NCBI GenBank assembly: GCA_027486035.1
Contig: JAIXPX010000011.1
Coordinates: 44,579 to 108,578, forward strand
Source: Erythrobacteraceae bacterium
Lineage (GTDB): Bacteria; Pseudomonadota; Alphaproteobacteria; Sphingomonadales; Sphingomonadaceae
Reading direction: 5' to 3'
DNA: 64,000 nucleotides
The notes beneath the pieces were generated by a model that was not told the DNA's origin, ran no database searches, and saw only the letters and a program-made list of their open reading frames with translations. Both the position numbers and the translations under genes were made by a program. This document shows, one piece after another, positions 28,779 to 38,384 of this stretch; positions within the stretch are counted from its first letter, which is position 1; the number at the start of each line of letters is the position of its first letter.

Positions 28779-29665
28779 CACCACCCTCCCGAAGCGCCGC
28801 CGCCGCCCGACGAGCCGCCGCCGAAGCCGCCGAAGCCGCCCCCGAAACCGCCGCCGCCACCCCAGCCATCGCCGCCGCCACCGCGCCCGCTGTTGATGAG
28901 GCCGCGCGCGACGGCGCTGCCGACCTCCCAGAGAATGATGTCGCGCGCCGTGTCACCAATGTCGCGGCTGCGGCTGCCCCAGGGGCCGGTGCCGCTCGAG
29001 CGGTAGCGCCGTCGGCGTCCCCGTCCGGCGAGAGCCGGCAGAACGAAGAAAAAGAACAGCAGGGCGAGCAGGATCAGCACGCCGAAGGGAAAACCGCCGT
29101 CGCTCCGGCTCTTCTGCGCATCGGCGGCCTGTGCGGCCTCCTCGATCGCGGCGGCGTCTGCCGGGCTCTTGGCGAGGTGGGAGAGGATTGCCGCGACGCC
29201 GTCGGTCACGCCCGCGTCGAAATCGCCCTCCTTGAAGCGCGGGGCGATCACGTCGTTGATGACGCGGCCCGCCATGATGCCTCCGAAATAGCCGTGGAGC
29301 CCATACCCGACCTCGATCCGCATCTTGCGCTCGGCGGGGGCGATTAGCAGCAGGAGACCCATGTCGCGGTTCGCGCCTCCAATCCCCCACTTGTCGGTGA
29401 AGAGCGTCGTCGCATAGGTCTCGATCGAGGCCCCGCCGAGGCTCGGGACGGTGGCGACGATGATCGCCCGGCCGGTCTGGGCGTTATAGGCGCGCAGCTC
29501 CTGATCGAGCCGGGCCCTGGTCGCTTCCGACAGGATATTCGCTCCGTCATAGACGGGGCCCTCGGGGCGGGGGGGATAATCCTGCGCGCTGGCCGCTGCG
29601 ACGAGGCCGATCAGGCCCGCGAGCAGCAGCACCGCATGGCGAAGGAAAGCGACGGCGCGGGTCAC
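28778..29665 (-). CDS. TPM domain protein, YgcG family, with Gly-rich tail
   Basis: 295 residues from a GTG start placed as TGAGGTG against the lemA stop. Signal peptide to ASAQD. TPM domain about residues 35-155 (YDGANILSEATRARLDQELRAYNAQTGRAIIVATVPS; ERKMRIEVGYGLHGYFGGIMAGRVI). A membrane segment (PFGVLILLALLFFFFVLPAL) follows, then a basic linker and a low-complexity Gly/Trp/Phe tail. Anchored at the inner membrane with the TPM domain outside. Often partners with LemA; exact function unknown. Confidence 0.88.
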   Translation of the reverse strand: MTRAVAFLRHAVLLLAGLIGLVAAASAQDYPPRPEGPVYDGANILSEATRARLDQELRAYNAQTGRAIIVATVPSLGGASIETYATTLFTDKWGIGGANRDMGLLLLIAPAERKMRIEVGYGLHGYFGGIMAGRVINDVIAPRFKEGDFDAGVTDGVAAILSHLAKSPADAAAIEEAAQAADAQKSRSDGGFPFGVLILLALLFFFFVLPALAGRGRRRRYRSSGTGPWGSRSRDIGDTARDIILWEVGSAVARGLINSGRGGGGDGWGGGGGFGGGFGGFGGGSSGGGGASGGW

Positions 29666-29666
29666 C

Positions 29667-30296
29667 TCAGTTGGCGGCCGCGGGGGTTGCGGTGCCGGTG
29701 ATCGCGCTCATGTCGACCTTGGGGTTCGCCTTGGCGCCCTCGTCCGCCTCGAAATATTCGAGCGGCTTGGCGCCGTGGATCACGTTCGCGCCGATGCTCG
29801 AGGGGAAGGTGCGGATCTCGGTGTTATAGTCCCGCGCCAGATCATTGTAGCGCACCCGCTCGGTGTTGATCTGGTTGTTGGCCTCGTCGATCGCCACCAT
29901 CAGATCGCCGAAGCGCGGCTGGCTGGCGAGCTGCGGATAGTTCTCGACCACGGTGCGCAGCTGGCCCAGCGCCTGGGTGAGCTGGTTCTGTGCATCGTTG
30001 AACTTCTTGAACTCTTCGGGGTTCGAGAGGTCATCGGTGGTGATGTTGATCGAGGTCGCCCGGGCGCGCGCATCGATCACGCTCTGGAGGATGTCCTTCT
30101 CGGAGATAGCGGCGGCCTGCACCACGCTGACGAGGTTGGGGATCTTGTCCGAACGGTTCTGGAGCGCGCTCTCGACATTGCCCCATTGCGCCTTGGCGGC
30201 CTCCTGCTTGGTCGGCACCGAGTTGATCCCGCAAGCGGCAAGGCTGAGCGCGGCAATGGCGGCCAAGGCACCGCGCAGCATGGTGGAAAGGCGCAT
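29667..30296 (-). CDS. lemA: LemA family lipoprotein
   Basis: 209 residues. N-terminal lipobox LAAC (AALSLAACG). The LemA pattern follows: KQEAAKAQWGNVESALQNRSDKIPNLVSVV, then long helices and VRYNDLARDYNTEIRTFPSSI near the C-terminus. Predicted helical bundle tethered to the membrane and facing the periplasm. First gene of the lemA-TPM-TPM operon. Confidence 0.92.
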   Translation of the reverse strand: MRLSTMLRGALAAIAALSLAACGINSVPTKQEAAKAQWGNVESALQNRSDKIPNLVSVVQAAAISEKDILQSVIDARARATSINITTDDLSNPEEFKKFNDAQNQLTQALGQLRTVVENYPQLASQPRFGDLMVAIDEANNQINTERVRYNDLARDYNTEIRTFPSSIGANVIHGAKPLEYFEADEGAKANPKVDMSAITGTATPAAAN

Positions 30297-30425
30297 TGAT
30301 CACTCCCTCGTGAAGCCGGCCGGCCTGTCAGGCCGGCACGGCTGGCGTTCTGTATTGCGCATATAGCACACCCCGAACCCCTTTCAAGCGGTGCGGGTGC
30401 CATCGGGCAGGGGCTTGTGCCGCAA

Positions 30426-30441
30426 TGTTTCACGTGAAACA
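30426..30441. other. parS centromere site (ParB binding)
   Basis: TGTTTCACGTGAAACA is a perfect 16-base palindrome identical to the chromosomal parS consensus found across bacteria. ParB-CTP clamps load at such sites, which cluster near the replication origin. parA and parB are not in the window. It is outside coding sequence, between lemA and ssrA. I saw no other full match by eye. Confidence 0.9.
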
Positions 30442-30455
30442 CGGATTTACGGCAG

Positions 30456-30516
30456 GTCTGCAAGGCGTCTGGCGGGGGCCTGAACGCATCTGGAGGGGGT
30501 CTGGAAGGGGCCTGGA
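30456..30516. repeat. Helically phased short-repeat array next to parS
   Basis: CTG of a TCTGGnnGGGG-like unit recurs at 30458, 30469, 30480, 30490, 30501 and 30512, steps of 10-11 bases. The unit matches the array beside recF (24815-24938). It begins about 17 bases after parS. No ORF of quality covers it. Function unknown. Confidence 0.6.
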
Positions 30517-30574
30517 GCGGCTCTCGCCCCACCTCGAACGCACGGGGCCTCGCCGCATCGCCATGCCCGTCCAC

Positions 30575-30602
30575 TTCACATTCAGGATGGAGGCGCTATA
30601 TC
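30575..30602 (+). promoter_or_regulatory. Probable ssrA promoter
   Basis: TTCACA, a 16-base spacer and TATATC form a sigma-70-like promoter. It ends about 6-7 bases before the expected 5' end of the permuted tmRNA precursor. Confidence 0.55.
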
Positions 30603-30608
30603 CGCTCT

Positions 30609-30985
30609 CGCCGGTTTCGGCCGGCTATGGCGATAAACTGCTGCGTGCAATAGGCGCAACGGACCCGGGGGCAGTACCCGGCGGCTCCACCACTTGGGCC
30701 GAGCAACACGATCAGCATGCGTGAAGCGTGCCGACCGGGCGGCTCAGCTGATGGGGCCGAACCAGGATCGACGTGTGTTGAAAAGCGTAGTTTTCGCCCG
30801 GGCTGAGTAACCCGCATAAGGCTCAAAAACCATAAGTGCCAACGACAACGAAGCACTTGCTCTCGCTGCGTAATGTGACGGCCTAGCGGCCTGAATTTAC
30901 AAAGCTACGAGCACGGTTCGGACCGAACCGGGTAACAGAATCGGAAACCGGGCGCCCGGGGGAGCGTAGCAACAGAATCCCCCAC
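30609..30985 (+). ncRNA. ssrA: Split (circularly permuted) transfer-messenger RNA
   Basis: Rescues stalled ribosomes by trans-translation. As in other alphaproteobacteria, the order is permuted. The acceptor piece comes first and ends CGGCTCC-A-CCA (CCA at 30690-30692). A ~60-base spacer is removed, then the coding piece starts GGGGCCG at 30753. GGGGCCG pairs with CGGCTCC to rebuild the acceptor stem. The sequence GTAGTTT in the coding piece can pair with AAACTGC in the acceptor piece (helix P2). The tag reads ANDNEALALAA then TAA. A hairpin near 30920 (CGGTTCG-GAC-CGAACCG) lies in the 3' part. Outer ends are approximate. Confidence 0.92.
30838..30873 (+). other. tmRNA proteolysis-tag reading frame
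   Basis: Resume codon GCC at 30838; encodes ANDNEALALAA followed by TAA. The C-terminal LAA is the usual ClpXP degron. Too short for the ORF track. Confidence 0.9.
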
Positions 30986-31042
30986 CTTGATGCGATCAGC
31001 CGCCCGTACGGTCCGGCCTTGCCCTGATCCGCGGCTCTCGCC

Positions 31043-31291
31043 CTATCGTGCGGCCGAATTCCCGCGCAGCTCCGCCACTTCGCGCTCGAGCCTCAGGCAA
31101 TCGAGGATCTTCGCTCCGCCCAGAAACACCGCGCCGGTGGTGGCGAGGAACAGCAGTTTGCCGCCGAAACCGGGGTAATCATGCAGATAGACTATCCCGC
31201 GCATGCACGAACCCAAGGCTAGGGCATAGATGATCACGAAGGCCTCGATCCGGGTCTTGATGACGAAGAGTCGCTTGATCTTGCCCAGCAT
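31043..31291 (-). CDS. Small membrane protein, unknown function
   Basis: 82 residues. Basic N-terminus (MLGKIKRLFVIKTR), two hydrophobic helices (AFVIIYALALGSCMRGIVYL and LLFLATTGAVFLGGAKIL) and a charged, possibly coiled-coil C-terminus (RLEREVAELRG). Its low-overlap position downstream of astB and the membrane pattern argue that it is real. No domain recognised. Confidence 0.7.
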   Translation of the reverse strand: MLGKIKRLFVIKTRIEAFVIIYALALGSCMRGIVYLHDYPGFGGKLLFLATTGAVFLGGAKILDCLRLEREVAELRGNSAAR

Positions 31292-31369
31292 GGCGGCGTC
31301 TCCTGTCAGGTCTGGAATGCCTAACGAGGAGTTAAGTATACGCCCTGAGGCCCCGAGTCGCCAAATGCT

Positions 31370-32620
31370 TTATCCAAGCTCCCCGAGGCCGAGCGCCTCC
31401 AGAAGTGCAAGGCGTGCCGCAATGGCACTGTTTGCCAGCACTTCACTGCCGAGATCGGCGGGATCGATCTGCGCGGGCCAACGGGCGGCGATGACACGCT
31501 CGATCAGATCGGCCTTGGCCTCATCCAGCAGAAAGCGCGAATCGACAGTGGCCGGATCGCACACCACCCTGAGGCGCAGGCAGGCGGGCCCCCCGCCGTT
31601 CGCCATCGACTGACGCACATCGACCGGAATGACCTGCCGGATCGGGCCGTTTCCGGCGAGCATGGTCTCCGCCCAGCCCCACACGGCTGCGCTCTCGCGG
31701 CATTCCTCGGGGACGATCAGCGCCATGCTGCCATCGGGCAGGGTGAGAAGCTGGGCGTTGAACAGATAGGTGCGGATCGCCTCCTTGAGGCTGACCGCCG
31801 AGGAGGGCACCTCGACCACCTCGAGCGCGGGGAAGGCGGCGCGCATCGCATCATAGGCGCCCTGCTGGTCGGCAAAGGCCATGTCGTGGGTGAACAGCAC
31901 CGGCCCGTTGGCGACCGCGACCACATCATTGTGGAAGGCGCCGGCGGCGATCGCCGCTGGGTTCTGCTCGATGAAGACGGTGCGCTCCGGCGCGAGGCCG
32001 TGGCGGCGCGCGACGAGGCGGCTGGCCTGTTCGTGCTGGCGGGCCGGGAAGGGGCCGCCGGTGCGCCCGTAGACGAACACCTCGACCCCGGGCGCATCAT
32101 GCGCCCCGCACAGCCGCATGTGATTGGCCGCGCCCTCGTCGCCGAAGGTCGGGGGCACGGCATCGTGCACCGCGAAGTGGCGGTGGTCGGCGAAAGCGAT
32201 CTTCAGCTGCGCCTGCGTGTCGGGCCATTCCTGCGCGCGGTGGAGCATGGTGACGAGGTTCGCCGGGGTCAGGTGGCAGCGCCCGTCCGCCGTGTCCGGG
32301 CCGGGCGAGACGGTGGCGGCGTTGGCGGTCCACATCGAGGAGGCCGACCATGGCGCGGCGCGCAGCTGCGGCGGCTCGCTGCCATCGCATGCTAGCGCTT
32401 CGGTCAGGGCAAGGTTGGGGCGGGGCAGCGGCAGGAGGAAGCCCTGCACGCCGAGGCGCGCGAGGTTGCCGCGCATCTTGGCGATGCCCTGCAGCGCCGC
32501 CGCGCGCGGATAGGAGGGATCGCCCGCATGGCTGGCGCTGGCGATATTGCCGAGGCTGAGACCGGCATAATTGTGCGAGGGGCCGACGATCCCGTCGAAA
32601 TTGATTTCGGTGAGGGTCAT
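31370..32620 (-). CDS. astB: N-succinylarginine dihydrolase
   Basis: Second step of the arginine succinyltransferase (AST) pathway: N2-succinylarginine to N2-succinylornithine, CO2 and ammonia. 416 residues, slightly shorter than the E. coli enzyme. Signatures: NFDGIVGPSHNYAGLSLGN at the N-terminus, a His in FHNDVVAVANG, and the catalytic Cys in NGGGPACLRLRV. The start overlaps the astA stop (ATGA). Third gene of the operon. Confidence 0.96.
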   Translation of the reverse strand: MTLTEINFDGIVGPSHNYAGLSLGNIASASHAGDPSYPRAAALQGIAKMRGNLARLGVQGFLLPLPRPNLALTEALACDGSEPPQLRAAPWSASSMWTANAATVSPGPDTADGRCHLTPANLVTMLHRAQEWPDTQAQLKIAFADHRHFAVHDAVPPTFGDEGAANHMRLCGAHDAPGVEVFVYGRTGGPFPARQHEQASRLVARRHGLAPERTVFIEQNPAAIAAGAFHNDVVAVANGPVLFTHDMAFADQQGAYDAMRAAFPALEVVEVPSSAVSLKEAIRTYLFNAQLLTLPDGSMALIVPEECRESAAVWGWAETMLAGNGPIRQVIPVDVRQSMANGGGPACLRLRVVCDPATVDSRFLLDEAKADLIERVIAARWPAQIDPADLGSEVLANSAIAARLALLEALGLGELG

Positions 32621-33633
32621 CGCGCCACGCTCCAGACCATGTCGCCCTCGTCCACATCGAGCAGGTCGGCGCTGGCGCTGTCGATGGCGATGCCCCCCTC
32701 GCCGTCCAGCACCCGCGCGCCGAAGCAGGCGCGGAAGGTGCCGAGCCGACCGGTGGCGAGAATTGCCTTTTCGCCCTCGCTCACGGAAAGGGCGGTGATC
32801 GTGGCGGCGGTGCTGTTCTTCACGCTGGTGACCATGTCGGTGCGCGCCGTCATTGTCGGCCCGCCGTCGAAGATGTCGACATAGTTCTCGAACCGGAAGC
32901 CCTCGTCCTCGAGCATCCGCATCGCCGCGCGCCCCGTGGGGTGGGGAACGCCGATCACGCTGCGCGCGTCATCGTCGAGCATGGCGATATAGACCGGGTG
33001 CTTGGGCATCAGGTCGGCGATGAACTGGTTGCCGTTGATCGCGTTGAAATAGTCCGCGTCCTGAAAGCTCATCCCGAAAAAGCGCCCCGCGACCCCGTCC
33101 CAGAAGGGCGATCCGCCGCGCTCGTCGATGATGCCCCGCAGTTCGGCCAAGATGCGGTCGGCAAAGCGCGCGCGGTGCATGGCGACGAAGAGGTAGCGCG
33201 AGCGGGCGAGCAGCAGGCCGAGGCCCCCGGCGCGTTCATTCGGATGGAGGAACAGCCCGCCGACCTCGCTCGACCCTTCGAGATCGGTGACGAGGCTGAG
33301 CAGCTCGGCGCGCACCGTGCGGTCCAATTCCTGCGAATATTGGGTGAGGGTGTTGAGGCGGTAGGAATAGAACGGCCAGCGCTGGCCGACCTGGGTCATG
33401 AGCTGGCAGGTGCCGCGCACTGCGCCGGTGCGGGCGTTTTCGAGCACCAGCACGAATTGCTCGTCGGCAAGGCTGTTGTCCTCGCGGGCGAAGGCGGCCT
33501 CGGCCCGCTCCAGCTTGCCGCCCAGCGCCGCCCGGTCGGGCGGCAGGTTGGTGAAGCCTCCGCCGGTGAGCTTGGCCATTTCATAGATTGCCTCGAGATC
33601 GGCGGCGCGCGCGGCGCGCAGGCGGAAGGTCAC
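32617..33633 (-). CDS. astA: Arginine N-succinyltransferase
   Basis: First step of the AST pathway: succinyl-CoA plus arginine. 338 residues from the GTG at 33633, which overlaps the M20 gene stop as GTGA; the ORF-track start is 73 residues too long. Family markers: [51 protein letters not shown] (acyl-CoA site), [15 protein letters not shown] and IFDGGPTM. Single chain, unlike the AruF/AruG pair. Confidence 0.95.
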   Translation of the reverse strand: MTFRLRAARAADLEAIYEMAKLTGGGFTNLPPDRAALGGKLERAEAAFAREDNSLADEQFVLVLENARTGAVRGTCQLMTQVGQRWPFYSYRLNTLTQYSQELDRTVRAELLSLVTDLEGSSEVGGLFLHPNERAGGLGLLLARSRYLFVAMHRARFADRILAELRGIIDERGGSPFWDGVAGRFFGMSFQDADYFNAINGNQFIADLMPKHPVYIAMLDDDARSVIGVPHPTGRAAMRMLEDEGFRFENYVDIFDGGPTMTARTDMVTSVKNSTAATITALSVSEGEKAILATGRLGTFRACFGARVLDGEGGIAIDSASADLLDVDEGDMVWSVAR

Positions 33634-34808
33634 GACAGGGCTCCTTGGGCGAGACGTTCTATCACACGAGCAGACAGGCGCGCACGCTCTGCGAGGCTGG
33701 CGACGATCAGGTATTCGTCCGGCGAATGGATCGCCCCGCCGCGCACGCCCATCGTATCGACCACCGGCACGCCGCAGGCCGCGATATTGTTGCCGTCGCA
33801 CACCCCGCCCGAGCGCTGCCAGCGGATGTCCTGGCCCAGCTCCGCCCCGCATTCGCGCACCAGATCGAACAGGCGCTGGGCCCCGGCATCAACCTTCTTG
33901 GGCGGGCGGGTGACGCCGCCATGGCGGTGGGTGGCGACCTCGTGCGCGGTCTGGATGTCGATCAGCAGGTGATCGAGCGCATGGTCGAACGCCGCGCCCG
34001 CCTCGACCGTCCGGGGGCGGATGTTGAAGCGCAGCACGGCATGATCGGGCACGACGTTGTTGGCCGCGCCGCCATCGAGCCTGGCGGGGTTGATGGTGAT
34101 CTCGGCCGTCTCCAGCGCCTTCAGCCGCAGGATCAGGTCCGCCGCCGCGACGATGGCATTGCGCCCCTCGTGCGGGTTGCGCCCGGCATGAGCGCTCCTG
34201 CCGGTGAAGGTGATCGCATAGTTCCCCGTGCCCCCGCGCTCGTGGGCGAGCGTGCCGTCGGGCAGGGCGGCGGGCTCGTAGGTCAGCGCGGCCAGCTTCC
34301 CGGCGGCGAGTTCGGCGATGAGCGCGGCGCTGGCGAGCGAGCCGGTCTCCTCGTCGGAATTGATCAGCACGTCATAGCCGAGCGCGGAGGCGCTGGCGGT
34401 CTGTTCGAAGGCGATCAGCGCGTGGAGCATCACCGCGATGCCGCCTTTCATGTCGGCCACGCCCGGGCCGTTCAGGGTCTCGCGATCCAGCCACGTCTGG
34501 CGCTGGAAGGGGTGATCGGCGGGAAACACCGTGTCCATATGCCCGGTCAGCAGGATGCGGCGGTTCGCGTGTGGGCGGACGCGGACCACCAGGTGCTGGC
34601 CGTGGGGTTTCTCAAACGCCGAACCATCGGCGGCGATGGCGGTAACGGGGGCGGGATCGACCAGAGTCGCCGTTCCCGGAAGCACGGCGAAGGCCTCGGC
34701 CAGCGCATCGGCCTGCTCGGCAAGGCCGGCGAGATTCGCGGTGCCGGTGTTGATCCGGCTCCACGCCTCGACCTGTGCGAGCATCGCGGCGGCGTCGATT
34801 GTGCCCAT
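33630..34808 (-). CDS. M20-family metallohydrolase of the ast operon
   Basis: 392 residues from ATG 34808. Dinuclear-zinc amidohydrolase of the ArgE/DapE/CPG2 group. Ligands: His and Asp in GHMDTVF, Asp in GVADMKGG, Glu-Glu in NSDEETGS, and the late His in [11 protein letters not shown] dimerisation-type domain lies in between ([15 protein letters not shown]). First gene of the operon and translationally coupled to astA. It may cleave an N-succinyl amide in this pathway, as DapE does with succinyl-diaminopimelate, but that is inference. Confidence 0.88.
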   Translation of the reverse strand: MGTIDAAAMLAQVEAWSRINTGTANLAGLAEQADALAEAFAVLPGTATLVDPAPVTAIAADGSAFEKPHGQHLVVRVRPHANRRILLTGHMDTVFPADHPFQRQTWLDRETLNGPGVADMKGGIAVMLHALIAFEQTASASALGYDVLINSDEETGSLASAALIAELAAGKLAALTYEPAALPDGTLAHERGGTGNYAITFTGRSAHAGRNPHEGRNAIVAAADLILRLKALETAEITINPARLDGGAANNVVPDHAVLRFNIRPRTVEAGAAFDHALDHLLIDIQTAHEVATHRHGGVTRPPKKVDAGAQRLFDLVRECGAELGQDIRWQRSGGVCDGNNIAACGVPVVDTMGVRGGAIHSPDEYLIVASLAERARLSARVIERLAQGALS

Positions 34809-34949
34809 GGACCCCTCTCGTCTCATCAACCCCATCTAGCCGTCCCTTCGCGCCTGTCCAACCCGTTGCAATCATGTCGCCCCTGCGCCATAGCGCCCGC
34901 GTCCTCTCCTCCCCGGGTTCGGCTTCACGCTTACCACACGAGGACCACC

Positions 34950-37049
34950 ATGACTGACATGACCGCCCGCGCCGCTATCGCGATAGATGCGCGTCTGGCG
35001 ACTTTCCTCGAGACCGAGGTGCTGGGGCCGCTGGGCCGGGATGTGGACGCCTTCTGGCAGGGCTTTGCCGCGCTGCTGGCCCACTTCGCACCGAGGAACC
35101 GCGCGCTGCTGGAAAAGCGCGAGAGCCTTCAGGCGCAGATCGACGCGTGGCATGTCGAGCGCGCGGGCAAGCCCCATGATCCGGCGGCCTATAAGGCCTT
35201 CCTGACCGCAATCGGCTACCTCGTCCCCGAGCCCGGCGACTTCCGGATCGGGACTGAGAACGTCGACCCCGAGATCGCGACCATGGCCGGGCCGCAGTTG
35301 GTGGTGCCGATCCTCAACGCCCGCTTCCTGCTGAACGCCGCCAACGCGCGCTGGGGGAGCCTCTATGATGCCTTCTACGGCACCGATGCGCTTGATGCGC
35401 CTGCTCCTACGCCGGGTGGCTATGACGAGGCGCGCGGGGCGGCGGTGATCGCGCGGGTGCGGGGTTTTCTTGATGAAACACTCCCGCTGGCAGGGGACAA
35501 GAGCTGGCATCAACTTGCGGCGCGCGAGGAAATCCAACTTGCGGACCCGGCCCAGCTTGTTGGGAATACCGACAAAGGTATTCTGTTCAGAAACAATGGC
35601 TTGCATGTGGAGGTCGTCTTCGATCCGAACACCCCGGTGGGCGCGACCGACAAGGCCGGGATCGCCGACGTCGTGATCGAATCCGCGCTCACCACCATCG
35701 CCGACTGCGAGGATTCGGTCGCCGCTGTCGATGCCGAGGACAAGCTCCTCGCCTACACCAACTGGCTCGGCATCATCCGCGGCGATCTTTCGGAGAGCTT
35801 CGCAAAGGGCGGCAAGACCCTCACCCGCACCCTGGCGGGGGACAAGAGCTACACAGCGCCGGACGGCACCGCGCAGACCCTCAAGGGCCGCAGCCTGATG
35901 TTCGTGCGCAATGTCGGCCACCTGATGACCAACCCCGCGATCCGCCTCGCCGATGGCAGCGAGGTTCCCGAGGGCATAATGGACGCGGTCTTCACCAGCG
36001 CGATCAGCACGCTTGATGTGGAAGGCCACGGCAAGTTCGGCAACTCGCGCTGCAAATCGATCTACATCGTGAAGCCCAAGATGCACGGGCCCGAGGAATG
36101 CGCCTTCACCAATGACCTGTTCGACGCGGTCGAGGATCTGCTCGGCCTCAAGCGCCACACCATCAAGGTCGGGGTGATGGACGAGGAGCGCCGCACCTCG
36201 GCCAATCTTGCCGCCTGCATCCACGCGGTGAAGGACCGCATCGTCTTCATCAACACCGGCTTCCTCGACCGCACCGGCGACGAGATCCACACCGCGATGC
36301 GCGCCGGCCCGATGCTGCGCAAGGGCGCGATGAAGGGGAGCGACTGGCTCAAGGCCTACGAGGCGCGCAATGTCGCCATCGGGCTGAAGCACGGCCTTTC
36401 GGGCAAGGCGCAGATCGGCAAGGGCATGTGGGCCGCGCCCGATCTGATGGGGCAGATGATGGTGGAGAAGATCGGCCACCTGAAGGCGGGCGCCAACACC
36501 GCATGGGTGCCGTCACCCACCGCCGCGACGCTCCACGCGCTGCATTACCACCAGATCGACGTCTTCCACGTGCAGAAGCACCTGCCCGAGCCCGCCGGGC
36601 TCGACGCGCTGCTGTCGATCCCGCTCGCCGAGGGCGCGAACTGGTCGGAGGAGGAAATCCGCGAGGAGCTCGACAATAATTGCCAGGGCCTCTTGGGCTA
36701 CGTGGTGCGCTGGGTCGATCAGGGCGTGGGCTGTTCCAAGGTGCCCGACATTAACGATGTGGGCCTGATGGAAGACCGCGCGACGCTGCGCATTTCCTCG
36801 CAGCACATCGCCAACTGGCTGCTGCACGGGGTGATCAGCGAGGCGCAGGTGATGGATTCGCTCACCCGCATGGCCGCCAAGGTCGACGCGCAAAACGCGG
36901 GCGATCCGCTCTATGTGCCGCTGACGGGCAACGAGACCGGCGCGGCCTTTAGCGCGGCCCGCGACCTGATTTTCAAGGGCGTCGAGCAGCCGAGCGGCTA
37001 CACCGAACCGCTGCTGCACGCGTGGCGGTTGCGGAAGAAGGCGGGCTAA
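34950..37049 (+). CDS. glcB: Malate synthase G
   Basis: Condenses glyoxylate with acetyl-CoA to malate (glyoxylate bypass). 699 residues from ATG 34950 with an upstream AGGA; the listed 1153-residue ORF runs antisense through the ast operon and is artefactual upstream of this point. Signatures: [43 protein letters not shown], and the catalytic region [20 protein letters not shown]. No isocitrate lyase in the window. Divergent from the ast operon. Confidence 0.97.
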   Translation: MTDMTARAAIAIDARLATFLETEVLGPLGRDVDAFWQGFAALLAHFAPRNRALLEKRESLQAQIDAWHVERAGKPHDPAAYKAFLTAIGYLVPEPGDFRIGTENVDPEIATMAGPQLVVPILNARFLLNAANARWGSLYDAFYGTDALDAPAPTPGGYDEARGAAVIARVRGFLDETLPLAGDKSWHQLAAREEIQLADPAQLVGNTDKGILFRNNGLHVEVVFDPNTPVGATDKAGIADVVIESALTTIADCEDSVAAVDAEDKLLAYTNWLGIIRGDLSESFAKGGKTLTRTLAGDKSYTAPDGTAQTLKGRSLMFVRNVGHLMTNPAIRLADGSEVPEGIMDAVFTSAISTLDVEGHGKFGNSRCKSIYIVKPKMHGPEECAFTNDLFDAVEDLLGLKRHTIKVGVMDEERRTSANLAACIHAVKDRIVFINTGFLDRTGDEIHTAMRAGPMLRKGAMKGSDWLKAYEARNVAIGLKHGLSGKAQIGKGMWAAPDLMGQMMVEKIGHLKAGANTAWVPSPTAATLHALHYHQIDVFHVQKHLPEPAGLDALLSIPLAEGANWSEEEIREELDNNCQGLLGYVVRWVDQGVGCSKVPDINDVGLMEDRATLRISSQHIANWLLHGVISEAQVMDSLTRMAAKVDAQNAGDPLYVPLTGNETGAAFSAARDLIFKGVEQPSGYTEPLLHAWRLRKKAG

Positions 37050-37133
37050 GGCGTGGTACCGGTCCACTAAAGGCTCTGGTGGCGAGCTAGCTTTTCGCGA
37101 TAGGCTCAGGCCTCGTTGCATCGGGAGGACAGC

Positions 37134-37553
37134 GTGGACGGCAAGCGCCTAAAGGATCTATTCGAACAAGCGATGTCGCGTGCGGCTGTGGCCGAACGGC
37201 AGGGTAACTTTGCGCTAGCCTTCGCTGAATTGGAACGGGCGCATATCCTTGGCCAGCGATGGCTGCTCCGGCACTTGCGTTCTCATTGGGCCATGCTGCG
37301 AATTGCGCGCAAGACAGGTGATCGCCGCGAGACTTCGGGCCAGATCACCCGCCTGATCGGATCGCCGTTCTTCTGGCTGATCGGCTGGCTGCCCAAGGGC
37401 AATTCTGGCGGCGCCAATGTCAGTCCCGTCAAGCCGATGCCCTTGCAAGGGGAATTGGCGATAGAACTCGCAGATTATAACGTTTGGTTAGATGTCGCCC
37501 AAAGGTTTGCCATTGCAGCGGCGGCCACTGCCATAGTGTTCCTGCTAGGCTGA
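37134..37553 (+). CDS. DUF3703 family protein
   Basis: 139 residues from a GTG at 37134 with GGGAGG six bases ahead. Pattern: FALAFAELERAHILGQRWLLRHLRSHWAMLRIA, then GWLPKGNSGGANVSPVKPMPLQ, which resembles DUF3703. One C-terminal hydrophobic helix (AIAAAATAIVFLLG) would anchor it in the membrane. Its 3' end overlaps convergent rsmA by 9 bases. Function unknown. Confidence 0.75.
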   Translation: MDGKRLKDLFEQAMSRAAVAERQGNFALAFAELERAHILGQRWLLRHLRSHWAMLRIARKTGDRRETSGQITRLIGSPFFWLIGWLPKGNSGGANVSPVKPMPLQGELAIELADYNVWLDVAQRFAIAAAATAIVFLLG

Positions 37554-38381
37554 CAACGCTTTCGCCACAGCGACAAACTCCGCCACGCTGATGGTCTCGG
37601 CGCGGCGGGTTTCGTCGATGCCTAAGTTGGCGAGGGCCTCCAGCGCCCCCGGCACGCCCTTGAGGCTCTGGCGCAGCATCTTGCGGCGCTGGCCGAAGGC
37701 GGATTCGGTGAGGCGTTCGAGCATCCGGGCCGAGACCCCCTCCGGCATGGCGGCGGGGGTCACGTGGACGATCGCGCTCATCACCTTGGGCGGCGGGGTA
37801 AAGGCGCTGCGGTGCACCTTCATCGCCAGCTTGGCCTCAGCGCGCCATTGGGCGAGGACGGCGAGGCGGCCATAGGCGTCCTCGCCCGCGCTTGCCACGA
37901 TCCGGTCGGCCACCTCGCGCTGGAACATCAGCGTGAGCGATTGCCAGAGCGGCGGCCATGATTGCCCGTCCTTTGGCCCGCCGAGCCAGCGCACGAACAG
38001 CGCGGTGCCGACATTATAGGGCAGGTTCGAGAGCACGTGGAACGGCTGCCCGTTCATCAGCGCATTGTGGTCGAGCTTGAGCGCATCGCCTTCGATCACG
38101 GTCAATTGCCCCGGAAAGGCCTCACCCAGCTCGGTGAGGGCCGGGAGGCAGCGGCGGTCCATCTCGATCGCGGTGACCTTTGCCCCCGCCCGCAGCAGCG
38201 CCCGCGTCAGCCCGCCGGGGCCGGGGCCGACTTCGAGAACCCTTGCGCCCGACAGATCGCCCGGCAGCGCCGCGATCCGGGCGAGCAACTGTTCGTCGAG
38301 CAGGAAATTCTGGCCCAGCGCCTTGGACGCGGCAAGGCCGTGGCGGGCGATGACCTCGCGGATGGGGGGGAGAGTCGTCAC
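37545..38381 (-). CDS. rsmA: 16S rRNA (adenine1518-N6/adenine1519-N6)-dimethyltransferase
   Basis: KsgA; dimethylates two adenines in helix 45 of 16S rRNA. 278 residues. KALGQNFLLDEQLL at the N-terminus, SAM motif I VLEVGPGPGGLT, motif IV SNLPYNVGTALFVRW. GTG start at 38381, only four bases from the border of the REP-like repeat. Last gene of lptD-surA-pdxA-rsmA. Confidence 0.96.
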   Translation of the reverse strand: MTTLPPIREVIARHGLAASKALGQNFLLDEQLLARIAALPGDLSGARVLEVGPGPGGLTRALLRAGAKVTAIEMDRRCLPALTELGEAFPGQLTVIEGDALKLDHNALMNGQPFHVLSNLPYNVGTALFVRWLGGPKDGQSWPPLWQSLTLMFQREVADRIVASAGEDAYGRLAVLAQWRAEAKLAMKVHRSAFTPPPKVMSAIVHVTPAAMPEGVSARMLERLTESAFGQRRKMLRQSLKGVPGALEALANLGIDETRRAETISVAEFVAVAKALSA

Positions 38382-38384
38382 GTG

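Noticed and set aside
30596-30856. 86-residue minus-strand ORF in the lemA-ssrA gap
   Set aside because: Lies across the tmRNA gene and reflects its sequence, not a protein.
33588-34949. Upstream part of the 1153-residue plus-strand ORF that contains malate synthase
   Set aside because: It is antisense to the M20 hydrolase gene, has His/Arg-rich shadow composition and no domain. The real gene starts at ATG 34950 with a ribosome site.
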